A stretch of DNA of 64,000 nucleotides from Bacillus massilioanorexius (GTDB lineage Bacteria > Bacillota > Bacilli > Bacillales > DSM-1321), in NCBI RefSeq assembly GCF_902374955.1, contig NZ_CABKRX010000043.1, positions 1-64,000 of the forward strand, written 5' to 3'. Below, in pieces: positions 8,863 to 16,467 of the stretch. Every line of letters starts with the position of its first letter. Position 1 is the stretch's first letter. Position numbers and translations under genes: made by a program. The notes beneath the pieces are model-generated. The model saw only the letters and a list, made by a program, of their open reading frames with translations. It made no database searches and was not told the DNA's origin.

Positions 8863-10005
8863 TTACCTCATAACTTCTTTTAAATTTTTAAGTACGTTTT
8901 TCAGTGTCTTTATAAATTGTTTCGCTTCTTCTAATTCGTTTTCATAAGACAAACTCACCCTAATACTGCTTGATGCTAAAGCTTCATTGTTTGTCATCTG
9001 TAAAATTACATCACTTATAGACTTTTTCTTCGAAGAACATGCACTAGTTGTTGATACATAAATACCTTGATCTTCTAATGCATGAACCAATACTTCTGAT
9101 TTGATTCCGGGAACTGAAAAATTAATGATATGAGGAGCATACCCATCCTCCGGTGTATGAATAACTAAATCATCCATTTTTTCAAGCTCTTTTCTCAGAA
9201 ATTGATGTATTTGAAATAATCGTTGATTTTCACGATTCATTTTATCTAAACTAAGTCTTAAAGCTTTGGCAAGAGCAACAGCTCCAGCAACATTTTCTGT
9301 TCCACTACGTATCTTTCTTTCTTGACTACCTCCAGAAAATAATGCGGAAATTCTTACACCTTCACGAATATATAATACGCCAGTTCCCTTTAAAGCATGG
9401 AACTTATGTCCTGAAAGAGTACACAAATCAACACCTGATTTTTTTATAGAAAGCGGCACTTTTCCAATGCCTTGAACGTAATCAACATGGAAGAGGATTT
9501 TAGGATAATCTCTTAATAAATTCCCTATTTCTTCAATTGGTTGAATGGAGCCGATTTCATTATTCACATGCATAATTGATACTAATATAGTATCTTTTCT
9601 TATTGCTTTTTTTACATCTTCCACACGAATTCTACCATTTACATCGACTGGTACTTCTGTTATTTCAAATCCTACATCTTTCAATTGTTCACATGCCAGT
9701 TTAACTGATGGATGCTCAATAGCTGTAGTAATAATATGTTTACCTCTATTCTTAAAAGCTAAAGCTGCACCTTTGATAGCTAAATTGTTTCCTTCTGTGC
9801 CACCAGAAGTAAAATACACTTCCTGTTCTTTTATTTCTAGTAGTTGTGCAATTTGTTGACGAGCTTTACTTAATAATTGTTCAGCCTTGGCACCTACTCC
9901 ATGTAAAGATGAAGGATTCCCAAAATACTTTGTACTTACTGTTAAAAAAGTATCCATTACCTCTTTATACGGTACAGTTGTAGCACTATTATCAAAATAT
10001 ATCAT
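8863..10005 (-). CDS. nifZ: Cysteine desulfurase (NifZ/IscS-like), ThiI partner
   Basis: A 380-residue class V aminotransferase-fold, PLP-dependent desulfurase that takes sulfur from cysteine as a persulfide. Visible features are the N-terminal YFDNSATT, the PLP-binding Lys201 in SGHKFHALKG, SGTEN near 237, and the catalytic Cys323 in TTSACSSKKKS on a flexible loop. It is translationally linked to thiI (five-base gap), which argues that it feeds 4-thiouridine formation rather than general Fe-S assembly, as shown for the B. subtilis pair. The ribosome binding site is weak (GGACGGTG). Confidence 0.93.
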   Translation of the reverse strand: MIYFDNSATTVPYKEVMDTFLTVSTKYFGNPSSLHGVGAKAEQLLSKARQQIAQLLEIKEQEVYFTSGGTEGNNLAIKGAALAFKNRGKHIITTAIEHPSVKLACEQLKDVGFEITEVPVDVNGRIRVEDVKKAIRKDTILVSIMHVNNEIGSIQPIEEIGNLLRDYPKILFHVDYVQGIGKVPLSIKKSGVDLCTLSGHKFHALKGTGVLYIREGVRISALFSGGSQERKIRSGTENVAGAVALAKALRLSLDKMNRENQRLFQIHQFLRKELEKMDDLVIHTPEDGYAPHIINFSVPGIKSEVLVHALEDQGIYVSTTSACSSKKKSISDVILQMTNNEALASSSIRVSLSYENELEEAKQFIKTLKNVLKNLKEVMR

Positions 10006-10299
10006 GATTTACACCGTCCATTAAATGCTATATGCAAATCTTAATTTTAACATAAATTCAACAAAAAGATAACATACTTTAATTACCAACTTTAAATGTG
10101 AAATTTCTTTTTGCAAAATCAAACTATTTTATGTACAATTTGCGTATGTGAAAAAACGAACATACTATTCGTTATTATGATAAATTGTTTTAATATAATA
10201 AATTTTTTAAATATTTGCTTTTCTATATCGAATTTCAGCAAAATTTATTTATATATTGAAATAATAATTAATTCCGCAAATTCATCAGGAGGAAACTAC
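10006..10299 (+). promoter_or_regulatory. Divergent nifZ/brnQ intergenic region with candidate CodY box
   Basis: An AT-rich 294-base region with no convincing gene. A 15-mer at 10231-10245, AATTTCAGCAAAATT, matches the CodY operator consensus AATTTTCWGAAAATT at 11 of 15 positions about 55 bp before brnQ; TATAAT at 10194-10199 may be a -10 element. In B. subtilis brnQ is repressed by CodY. An in-frame ATG at 10111 is not used as a start because the segment it would add is non-conserved and low-complexity. Confidence 0.35.
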
Positions 10300-11649
10300 A
10301 TGAACAAAGATTTATCCCCAAAACAAACGTTAACCATCGGATTGATGCTATTTGCATTATTCCTAGGAGCCGGTAATATAATATTCCCTCCATTTTTAGG
10401 ACAACAAGCCGGAGAAAATATATGGATAGCCGTTTTCGGCTTTTTAGTAACAGGTGTTGGTTTACCTTTATTAGCAGTTATCGCAATCGGTAGAGTAGGG
10501 AGTCTCCAAAACTTAGCAGGACGTGCACACCCTATTTTCGGAATTGTGTTTACAATTGTAGTCTATTTAGCAATAGGACCATTTTTCGCGATTCCAAGAA
10601 CAGCTACCGTGACTTACGAAATTGGTGTATTACCATTTTTAAATGAAGGACTTTCACAATCATCATTACCTTTACTATTACTTTCTATCGTATTTTTTGC
10701 TGTATCTGCTTGGCTTGCATTAAACCCTTCGAAATTAGTGAGTAGAATTGGACAAATCATTACTCCTATATTATTAACTGTATTAGCTATTTTAGTTGGA
10801 AAAAGTATTATTAACCCGCTAGGTTCTATCTCTAGTCCAACAGAGGCTTATCAAACAAATTCTTTCTTCAATGGATTTATTGAAGGCTATCTAACAATGG
10901 ACACGATTGGAGGATTAGCATTTGGAGTTATAATCATTTCTGCAGTTAAAACACTAGGTATAACTAGCCAGACGGCTATTACAAAGAATGTGGCAAAGGC
11001 AGGATTCATCGCAGCATTTGGTTTAGCAATAGTTTATCTATCTTTAACTTATATTGGTGCTACAAGTGTAACTAAAATTGGCATGCTAGATAATGGTGGA
11101 GCAGTCATTTCTGCTGCGACGAAGGCCTTATTCGGGAATCTAGGATCAATCATTCTTGCTCTAACAATTCTATTGGCTTGCTTAACAACTTCAGTTGGTC
11201 TAATTTCTGCTTGTTCACACTTTTTCTCAAAACAAGTACCAGCACTATCTTACAAAAGTTTAGTATTTATTATCGCTGGATTTAGTATGGTTGTATCAAA
11301 CGTAGGATTATCACAGCTTATTTCTATTTCTTTACCTGTCTTAAGCTTCATTTATCCTTTAGCCATTATGCTAATCGTTTTATCGTTCTTCCATAAGTTC
11401 TTTAATGGGTATTCTACGGTATATATTGGCTCTATTTTGTTCACAGGTATTGTGAGTTTATACGAGGCTTTAACTGCTGCGGGATTAAAAATGGGAGTAA
11501 TTTCTGCTTTTATGTCTTCCTTACCTCTAGCAGAGCAAGGAATCAGTTGGTTCGTCCCAGCTATTATCGGTGCATCAATCGGCTATGGATATGGTGTTTT
11601 ATTCTTAAAAGAAACAAATGTTCCAACGGAAACCACACTTCTAGATTAA
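10300..11649 (+). CDS. brnQ: Branched-chain amino acid:cation symporter BrnQ
   Basis: A 449-residue polytopic carrier (about 12 helices) of the LIVCS family that imports Leu, Ile and Val with Na+ or H+. The opening LTIGLMLFALFLGAGNIIFPP and the FFAIPRTATVTYE segment are family hallmarks. The start at 10300 is set by AGGAGGAA immediately upstream (10287-10294). It is divergent from nifZ and closed by a strong terminator, hence monocistronic. A candidate CodY operator overlaps its upstream region, which would repress uptake when isoleucine and GTP are plentiful. Confidence 0.93.
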   Translation: MNKDLSPKQTLTIGLMLFALFLGAGNIIFPPFLGQQAGENIWIAVFGFLVTGVGLPLLAVIAIGRVGSLQNLAGRAHPIFGIVFTIVVYLAIGPFFAIPRTATVTYEIGVLPFLNEGLSQSSLPLLLLSIVFFAVSAWLALNPSKLVSRIGQIITPILLTVLAILVGKSIINPLGSISSPTEAYQTNSFFNGFIEGYLTMDTIGGLAFGVIIISAVKTLGITSQTAITKNVAKAGFIAAFGLAIVYLSLTYIGATSVTKIGMLDNGGAVISAATKALFGNLGSIILALTILLACLTTSVGLISACSHFFSKQVPALSYKSLVFIIAGFSMVVSNVGLSQLISISLPVLSFIYPLAIMLIVLSFFHKFFNGYSTVYIGSILFTGIVSLYEALTAAGLKMGVISAFMSSLPLAEQGISWFVPAIIGASIGYGYGVLFLKETNVPTETTLLD

Positions 11650-11685
11650 CCAAATCTGAACCTATGAAACTATAAAGATTTCTTT

Positions 11686-11725
11686 AAAACCACCCCCTTC
11701 TATTCCTAGAAAGGGGTGGTTTTTT
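11686..11725 (+). terminator. Terminator of brnQ
   Basis: Stem AAAACCACCCC / GGGGTGGTTTT followed by further T residues, 37 bases after the brnQ stop. Confidence 0.88.
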
Positions 11726-11730
11726 ATTGA

Positions 11731-12134
11731 TTTACAACTACTTTTATCAGCTTTAGTTTTTAATGCTTCCTTATTCATACTTAATATTCCAAAGGGAACT
11801 CTCAATAAATAATTCCTCAAATTTGCATCTTGAGAATTATTTAATGCAAAGACAGAGCGATAGACTAAATCCCCTCCACTCGTTTGTAAGTGATTGCCTT
11901 TATTATCTAATACGTTAAAACGAAAATAGTCTTGTTCAAGTAGGACTTACCGTTTTATATGTAAACAACGTTGTTGCTTTTCCTTTTATAATGGATTACA
12001 TCCAATGCATCTTCTTTATTATGAACATATAAAAAAGCCGTTCTATATAATTTTTCACTTTCTGCTTTTACTAGTATTTCAAATGCCTGTTCATCCCCTT
12101 CTATTGCTTTTTTTATGAAATTTTTATCTAGTAT
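11731..12134 (-). pseudogene. Relic of an ECF sigma factor / anti-sigma factor operon
   Basis: Two coding remnants are readable on the minus strand. From 12134 to 11955 the frame reads FIKKAIEGDEQAFEILVKAE and on to KEDALDVI, which is region 2 of an ECF sigma factor; it then runs into non-family sequence and stops. From 11940 to about 11731 another frame reads DYFRFNVLDNKGNHLQ and later LRNYLLRVPFGIL, resembling the C-terminal part of DUF4179/DUF5643-type anti-sigma factors, which normally sit just downstream of such sigma genes. Everything between (sigma regions 3-4, the anti-sigma N-terminus and membrane segment) is missing, so one large deletion probably fused the ends. The sigma start codon appears as ATA behind a good GGGGG ribosome binding site. 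The sigma call is firm; the anti-sigma call is tentative. Confidence 0.6.
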
Positions 12135-12216
12135 CTGTGATCCCCCTTCATCTATTAGAGTGCTTTACTACAACAAAAGGCTTTGATTATTATATAAATT
12201 TTAAAAAATAAATATA

Positions 12217-12260
12217 AAAAAGCCACCCAAAGGATGTTTAGAATCCCCTGAATGGCTTTT
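12217..12260 (-). terminator. Terminator of ezrA
   Basis: Imperfect hairpin with outer arms AAAAGCCA / TGGCTTTT and inner pairing of AGGAT with ATCCC, followed leftward by a T-run; 19 bases after the ezrA stop. Confidence 0.75.
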
Positions 12261-12278
12261 CTTTACACATTATTTTCA

Positions 12279-13979
12279 TTAATTTTTAAGAGCATCATAA
12301 TCTAGCTCTACCTTCATACTTTTCAGGACCCCTGGATCAATTTCTTCTAATACAGAAGCAGCAGTTTCTAGAGCCGCTTCATACTCAAAATTTCTAAATT
12401 TATTCTCAGCATCTTGTAGAGAAGCTTGAACAGATGGATAGCGACTTCTATAACGATTCGAATATTGAATAACTTTTTCTATTAACAATACTTGTTCCAC
12501 TAATTCTTTTGTTTCAGAAGTATATTCATCAACTAATTTCACTGCCTTTTCAAGGAATACTTGTACAGAACCCATGTTTAAAGGCTTTTCTTCTAGTTTT
12601 TCATTCACTTCTTTAACCGCTAGCAACGCTTCTTCTAAATACTTCTTATACTCCTCTGGTACACCAGGAACATTGTACTGAGTTAACCATTTTTGACCAT
12701 TATGTAATCGTATCGTTAATCCTTTAATTTTCTCTCTCGCTTCTAGTTCATCTTTTCGGAGATCACGAAGCTTGTTAGATAATGTTTCATATTCTTTCGT
12801 AAAGGAACCTAAAATACGTTCCACCTCTGCCAAGCTATCAGCTAAAATTGAATATGGTATATCTTTCTGTTCTACTTTTGTTTGCAATTTCTCAAGCTGA
12901 TGAACAGCAGAAGTCATCTGTCTATCAAGATTTCTTTGAACTTTCATATCTTCTTCCGAAATATGATAGCTAGACTGAATGCTATGTATTTCCATTTTTA
13001 GTTTATCATTTTCATATGTCATATTGCTGATTCTGTCTTTTACTATATCTTGATTTTCATGGACATACTGTCTAGAAAGAACCTCTTTTTCTAACAACTC
13101 ATAAAGTACACCAATACTATCCTTGACTTCTTCCATACCTTTTTCAGCATCTTCAATTTCTGCTTTTTCTAGAACTTCTATAAAGTTATCGATTTTCTCT
13201 TCTATCTCTTGAAGCTCCTTAGAAAATTCCATATGACTCAAAATATAGCCTTTTTCAAGCATTTCTTCATATCCGTCTTTCAGCTCTTTTACTTGATTAG
13301 GTATAGTAGCATTACATTCTAATAGCAAATCAGGTATTCTATTCATCTTATCATTCGTATCTTTAATAACAGATTTCAACTTCAGCACATGTTCTCGAGC
13401 ATGCAAATAATTACCGTTCGCTGTTGCTTCTTCATATTGTGAAAATATTGGGACCATATCATCCAAACATGATTCTAACTTATCAGCAGCACGACCATAC
13501 GTATGTCTATGAGCAAGAAGTTGCTTTTTAGCTGTTCGATAGCTTTCTTTCAGCTCTTCGATTTCTAAGCGATTCTTCTCTTCACTTCCTACAAGATCGT
13601 TTAATTCATCGATAATGGATTGTATATCCCCTTCAATTTCACGAAGATAAGCAGAAATATCCCTTTGAATTGCTTTTGATTTAGAAAATCGATACTTATC
13701 AATAAATTCTTCAGCATCAAATAGCATTTCTTCCACATCTGGCAAACGAACAGTTACAATTTCATCCCATTCATTTCGCCACTTTTCAAACATTTCTTCT
13801 GTTTCACCAGTCATGTTTAGCTGTTTGACCTTCGAAAGCTCATCGAGAACAGGGCGGTTCATAATGTTCATTTTCCACTCTTCTAATTTATCAATATCTG
13901 TGTAACGCTTCTTTTTGAAAAAATAACCTATAATAAAAAAACCTAGAACTAAAACAATTAATCCCAAAATATATTCCAT
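12279..13979 (-). CDS. ezrA: Septation ring formation regulator EzrA
   Basis: A 566-residue protein with one N-terminal membrane helix (about residues 2-22) followed by FFKKKRYTDID and a long run of spectrin-like coiled coils. This is the architecture of EzrA, which binds FtsZ, prevents extra Z rings near the poles and helps recycle PBP1 between side wall and septum. The C-terminal region NRYRSRYPSVQASLQDAENKF matches the QNR-type patch important for mid-cell targeting. The start at 13979 places the membrane helix at the N-terminus, with a GGGGG ribosome binding site; the longer frame from 14021 is rejected. It is monocistronic and divergent from hisJ. Confidence 0.93.
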   Translation of the reverse strand: MEYILGLIVLVLGFFIIGYFFKKKRYTDIDKLEEWKMNIMNRPVLDELSKVKQLNMTGETEEMFEKWRNEWDEIVTVRLPDVEEMLFDAEEFIDKYRFSKSKAIQRDISAYLREIEGDIQSIIDELNDLVGSEEKNRLEIEELKESYRTAKKQLLAHRHTYGRAADKLESCLDDMVPIFSQYEEATANGNYLHAREHVLKLKSVIKDTNDKMNRIPDLLLECNATIPNQVKELKDGYEEMLEKGYILSHMEFSKELQEIEEKIDNFIEVLEKAEIEDAEKGMEEVKDSIGVLYELLEKEVLSRQYVHENQDIVKDRISNMTYENDKLKMEIHSIQSSYHISEEDMKVQRNLDRQMTSAVHQLEKLQTKVEQKDIPYSILADSLAEVERILGSFTKEYETLSNKLRDLRKDELEAREKIKGLTIRLHNGQKWLTQYNVPGVPEEYKKYLEEALLAVKEVNEKLEEKPLNMGSVQVFLEKAVKLVDEYTSETKELVEQVLLIEKVIQYSNRYRSRYPSVQASLQDAENKFRNFEYEAALETAASVLEEIDPGVLKSMKVELDYDALKN

Positions 13980-14152
13980 TATAAAGCCCCCAGTTTCAAA
14001 CAATCTGTCGATTTTTACCAATTATTATATTACTAATGTCCCTATATCGAAAGTAATCTATTATTAAAATAGAAGTTACTTGTAAAATAATTTATTATTC
14101 TTTATATTTTTCGCCAAGAACATACATAAAATCCTCTAATTTGCGAAAAAAA

Positions 14153-14176
14153 CTATAAAAAATTCGTTTTTTATAG
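14153..14176. promoter_or_regulatory. Perfect TTCG-looped hairpin in the ezrA/hisJ divergent region
   Basis: CTATAAAAAA / TTTTTTATAG forms a perfect 10-bp stem closed by a TTCG tetraloop. It lies about 100 bp before hisJ and 175 bp before ezrA in a 295-base divergent region. It could act as an early terminator on the plus strand or an mRNA-stabilising 5' end; the sequence does not decide. Confidence 0.45.
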
Positions 14177-14274
14177 CTTTTATGATACCATGTAAACAAA
14201 CTTTTTTGAGTAGTTATTTATATTTTTCTAATAAATTATATTTATAAACTTTTTATGAAGGGGGATTTATCCAA

Positions 14275-15102
14275 ATGATTGCAGACGGACATATTCATAC
14301 ACCATTTTGTCCTCACGGTACTTCAGACAAAATAGAAGAATACGTCGAGTGGTTTTTAAAGAATAAAGTTGAGGAAATTTCCTTTACAGAACATGCACCA
14401 TTTCCAAAAGGTTTTATAGATACAACTCCGACTATGGACAGTAGTATGAAGATGGAACAACTCCCTATTTATATTGAACAACTACAGACCATTAAAAATA
14501 AATATCAGAATAAAATAAAAATTAATATAGGATTAGAAGTAGACTATATCGAGGGATATGAACAAGAAACAACAAAGCTTTTAAATGACATTGGCCCGCT
14601 ACTTGACGATAGCATCTTATCTGTACATTTTATTAAACACGCTGAACACCATTTCTGTATTGATTATAGCGACGAATATTTTGGCGAAATTGTAAACATC
14701 TGCGGTTCCATTTCAGCTGTCTATAAAAAATATTATGAAACTGTAAAAAGATCCATTACTTCAGACCTAGGAAAATATAAACCTAAAAGAATTGGACATA
14801 TCACATTAGCACATAAATTCCAATTGAAATATCCACCTGAACATTCATTCAAAGATGAAGAAGAGGCTCTCTTACCACTTCTCCAAGAGAGAAAGCTCTC
14901 ATTAGATTATAACGGCGCTGGGACGGCTAAGAAGTACTGTCAAGAACCTTATCCTCCTGATTATTTGATTGCTAAAGCCATTAAGCTTGGAATACCGCTC
15001 ATATATGGGAGTGACGCTCATCAAGTAAAAGATTTGGGGCAAGGATTCAAAAAACTGAATAATCAAGCAATATTGTCAAAACCTTCTAGTTTATTTTTAT
15101 AA
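14275..15102 (+). CDS. hisJ: Histidinol-phosphatase, PHP family
   Basis: A 275-residue PHP-domain phosphoesterase converting histidinol phosphate to histidinol in histidine biosynthesis. Metal-binding motifs seen are DGHIHTPFCPHG at residues 4-15, FTEHAPF near 41, GLEVDYI near 87, DSILSVHFI near 116, and the C-terminal GSDAHQ. The rest of the his operon is elsewhere, as in B. subtilis. GGGGGA precedes the ATG. Its last three bases lie just beyond the stop of the converging TetR gene, so the two 3' ends overlap and neither has a separate terminator. Confidence 0.92.
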   Translation: MIADGHIHTPFCPHGTSDKIEEYVEWFLKNKVEEISFTEHAPFPKGFIDTTPTMDSSMKMEQLPIYIEQLQTIKNKYQNKIKINIGLEVDYIEGYEQETTKLLNDIGPLLDDSILSVHFIKHAEHHFCIDYSDEYFGEIVNICGSISAVYKKYYETVKRSITSDLGKYKPKRIGHITLAHKFQLKYPPEHSFKDEEEALLPLLQERKLSLDYNGAGTAKKYCQEPYPPDYLIAKAIKLGIPLIYGSDAHQVKDLGQGFKKLNNQAILSKPSSLFL

Positions 15103-15732
15103 TGTAACTTCTAAGTGAGAATATAGTAGGTGATGTGTAATAAATTCAATACATTGCTGCTTGTATTGTTCGATATAATAGGATTCTTGAGGAATGATTT
15201 GTAATAGCTCAACTGCATAGTGCGTATGCAATAAAGGCGCCGTTAATAATCCTTTTAATTGCAAGATAAAAGAAGGAATATGAACCTTTCGAAAAAGTTG
15301 ACTTTGAATACCTTGTTCAACAACATATTGAAGATAATATCTTTCCTTTGCCATATAAGTAGAGAGAATTTCACGATTAAGCGTTGTATCTAATGACATT
15401 TCTCTGGTAATAAAACGTGCAGCATTAAACTGTTGACCTTGAAATTCTAGTAGCTTGACTACAATGTTTTTCAAGCAGTTATCTGGAGCCTCTTGGTCAA
15501 TTCGTTCTACTTCATGCTCTATAATTTCTGTATATTTCTCAAGATAATTTACAAAACAATATTCTAAGAGACCATTTTTATTTTTAAAATAATAAGCAAT
15601 ATTAGCTGGATTTATTTTTGCTTTATGAGCAATATCACGGATGGATGTTCCGTCAAAACCATTGGAATGGAACAAAACAATCGCTGCATCTAAAATAGCA
15701 CGCTTCGTTTTATTATTATTTTCGTTTTCCAT
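15097..15732 (-). CDS. yttP: TetR-family transcriptional regulator (YttP-like)
   Basis: A 211-residue regulator with a TetR helix-turn-helix at about residues 7-53 (GFDGTSIRDIAHKAKINPAN and YYFKNKNGLLEY) and an all-helical ligand domain. The ligand is unknown. The start at 15732 uses AGGTGATTTCG; the track start nine bases earlier lacks a site. The gene is divergent from ytsP and overlaps the end of hisJ. Two copies of GTTTCGACA(CA)AAT lie in the divergent region and could be its operator. A TetR gene at this place is conserved in B. subtilis. Confidence 0.88.
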   Translation of the reverse strand: MENENNNKTKRAILDAAIVLFHSNGFDGTSIRDIAHKAKINPANIAYYFKNKNGLLEYCFVNYLEKYTEIIEHEVERIDQEAPDNCLKNIVVKLLEFQGQQFNAARFITREMSLDTTLNREILSTYMAKERYYLQYVVEQGIQSQLFRKVHIPSFILQLKGLLTAPLLHTHYAVELLQIIPQESYYIEQYKQQCIEFITHHLLYSHLEVTL

Positions 15733-15885
15733 CGAAATCACCTACCGTATTATAATAGTTTTACTCTCTTTAACGTTTCGACAAATAGCTAAGCTCTCCT
15801 TTATAAGAGTTTCGACACAAATTGAGTCTCCTATTTGCAAAACGATAGAAATATGATGAACGGACCAAAAGAAAGGAAGTTAATG
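15733..15885. promoter_or_regulatory. yttP/ytsP divergent region with a direct repeat
   Basis: GTTTCGACAAAT at 15775-15786 recurs as GTTTCGACACAAAT at 15809-15822, 34 bases apart (about three helical turns). Such phasing fits a regulator binding the same face of DNA. YttP itself is the obvious candidate, but TetR operators are usually palindromic and no clear dyad is visible. Confidence 0.3.
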
Positions 15886-16365
15886 ATGTTTAAAGTCGAA
15901 AACTATTCTGAAACATTAGAAGAAAAGTATAATCAACTCCATAAGCAACTGCTCTCTCTCATAGAAGGTGAAAAAAATATCATTGCTAATTTAAGTAATG
16001 CCTCTGCACTTTTAAATGTATTTTTAGACAATGTGAATTGGGTTGGTTTTTATTTATATGAGGAAGAAACATTAGTTTTAGGACCTTTTCAAGGATTACC
16101 TGCTTGCATTCGTATTCCTTTAGGAAGAGGTGTTTGCGGAACGGCCGCTCAAGATAAAGAAACATTAATAATAAACGATGTTGAGCAGTTTCCTGGTCAT
16201 ATTGCTTGTGATGCAGCTTCACGCTCTGAAATTGTCATTCCAATTTTTAAAAACGAAGAATTATTTGGCGTTCTAGATATTGATAGCCCCATATTAAACC
16301 GTTTTTCAAAAGAAGAAGGTCAATATTTACAAGAATTCATAAAAATTTTAGAAGCACATCTATAA
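15886..16365 (+). CDS. msrC: Free methionine-(R)-sulfoxide reductase (GAF domain)
   Basis: A 159-residue single GAF-domain enzyme that reduces free methionine-R-sulfoxide. Three cysteines, Cys74, Cys84 and Cys108, have the same 10 and 24 residue spacing as catalytic Cys84, Cys94 and Cys118 of E. coli fRMsr, in PACIRIPLGRGVCGTAA and HIACDAASRSEIVIP. This makes an enzyme more likely than a signalling GAF protein. Two adjacent ATGs (15883 and 15886) are possible starts behind GAAAGGAAG; 15886 gives the better spacing. It corresponds in position to B. subtilis ytsP. Confidence 0.9.
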   Translation: MFKVENYSETLEEKYNQLHKQLLSLIEGEKNIIANLSNASALLNVFLDNVNWVGFYLYEEETLVLGPFQGLPACIRIPLGRGVCGTAAQDKETLIINDVEQFPGHIACDAASRSEIVIPIFKNEELFGVLDIDSPILNRFSKEEGQYLQEFIKILEAHL

Positions 16366-16420
16366 GAGAAATCCATTTATCACACGATGCACACTCTTAT
16401 TAAATAAAACTATGTAGACA

Positions 16421-16467
16421 AAAGGCTGTGACCAATGAAATTGTCATTCATTCTGGTCACAGCCTTT
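16421..16467. terminator. Bidirectional terminator shared by msrC and ytrP
   Basis: Arms AAAGGCTGTGACCA (16421-16434) and TGGTCACAGCCTTT (16454-16467) pair perfectly over 14 bp. The right arm encodes codons near the end of the opposing GGDEF gene, so that stop codon lies inside the hairpin. Confidence 0.85.

Noticed and set aside
9545..9859. Open frame antisense to the cysteine desulfurase gene
   Set aside because: No ribosome binding site, composition follows the opposite codon frame of a well-supported gene.
10111..10299. Longer brnQ start with 63 extra residues
   Set aside because: AT-rich low-complexity translation, and an ideal AGGAGGAA directs the ATG at 10300.
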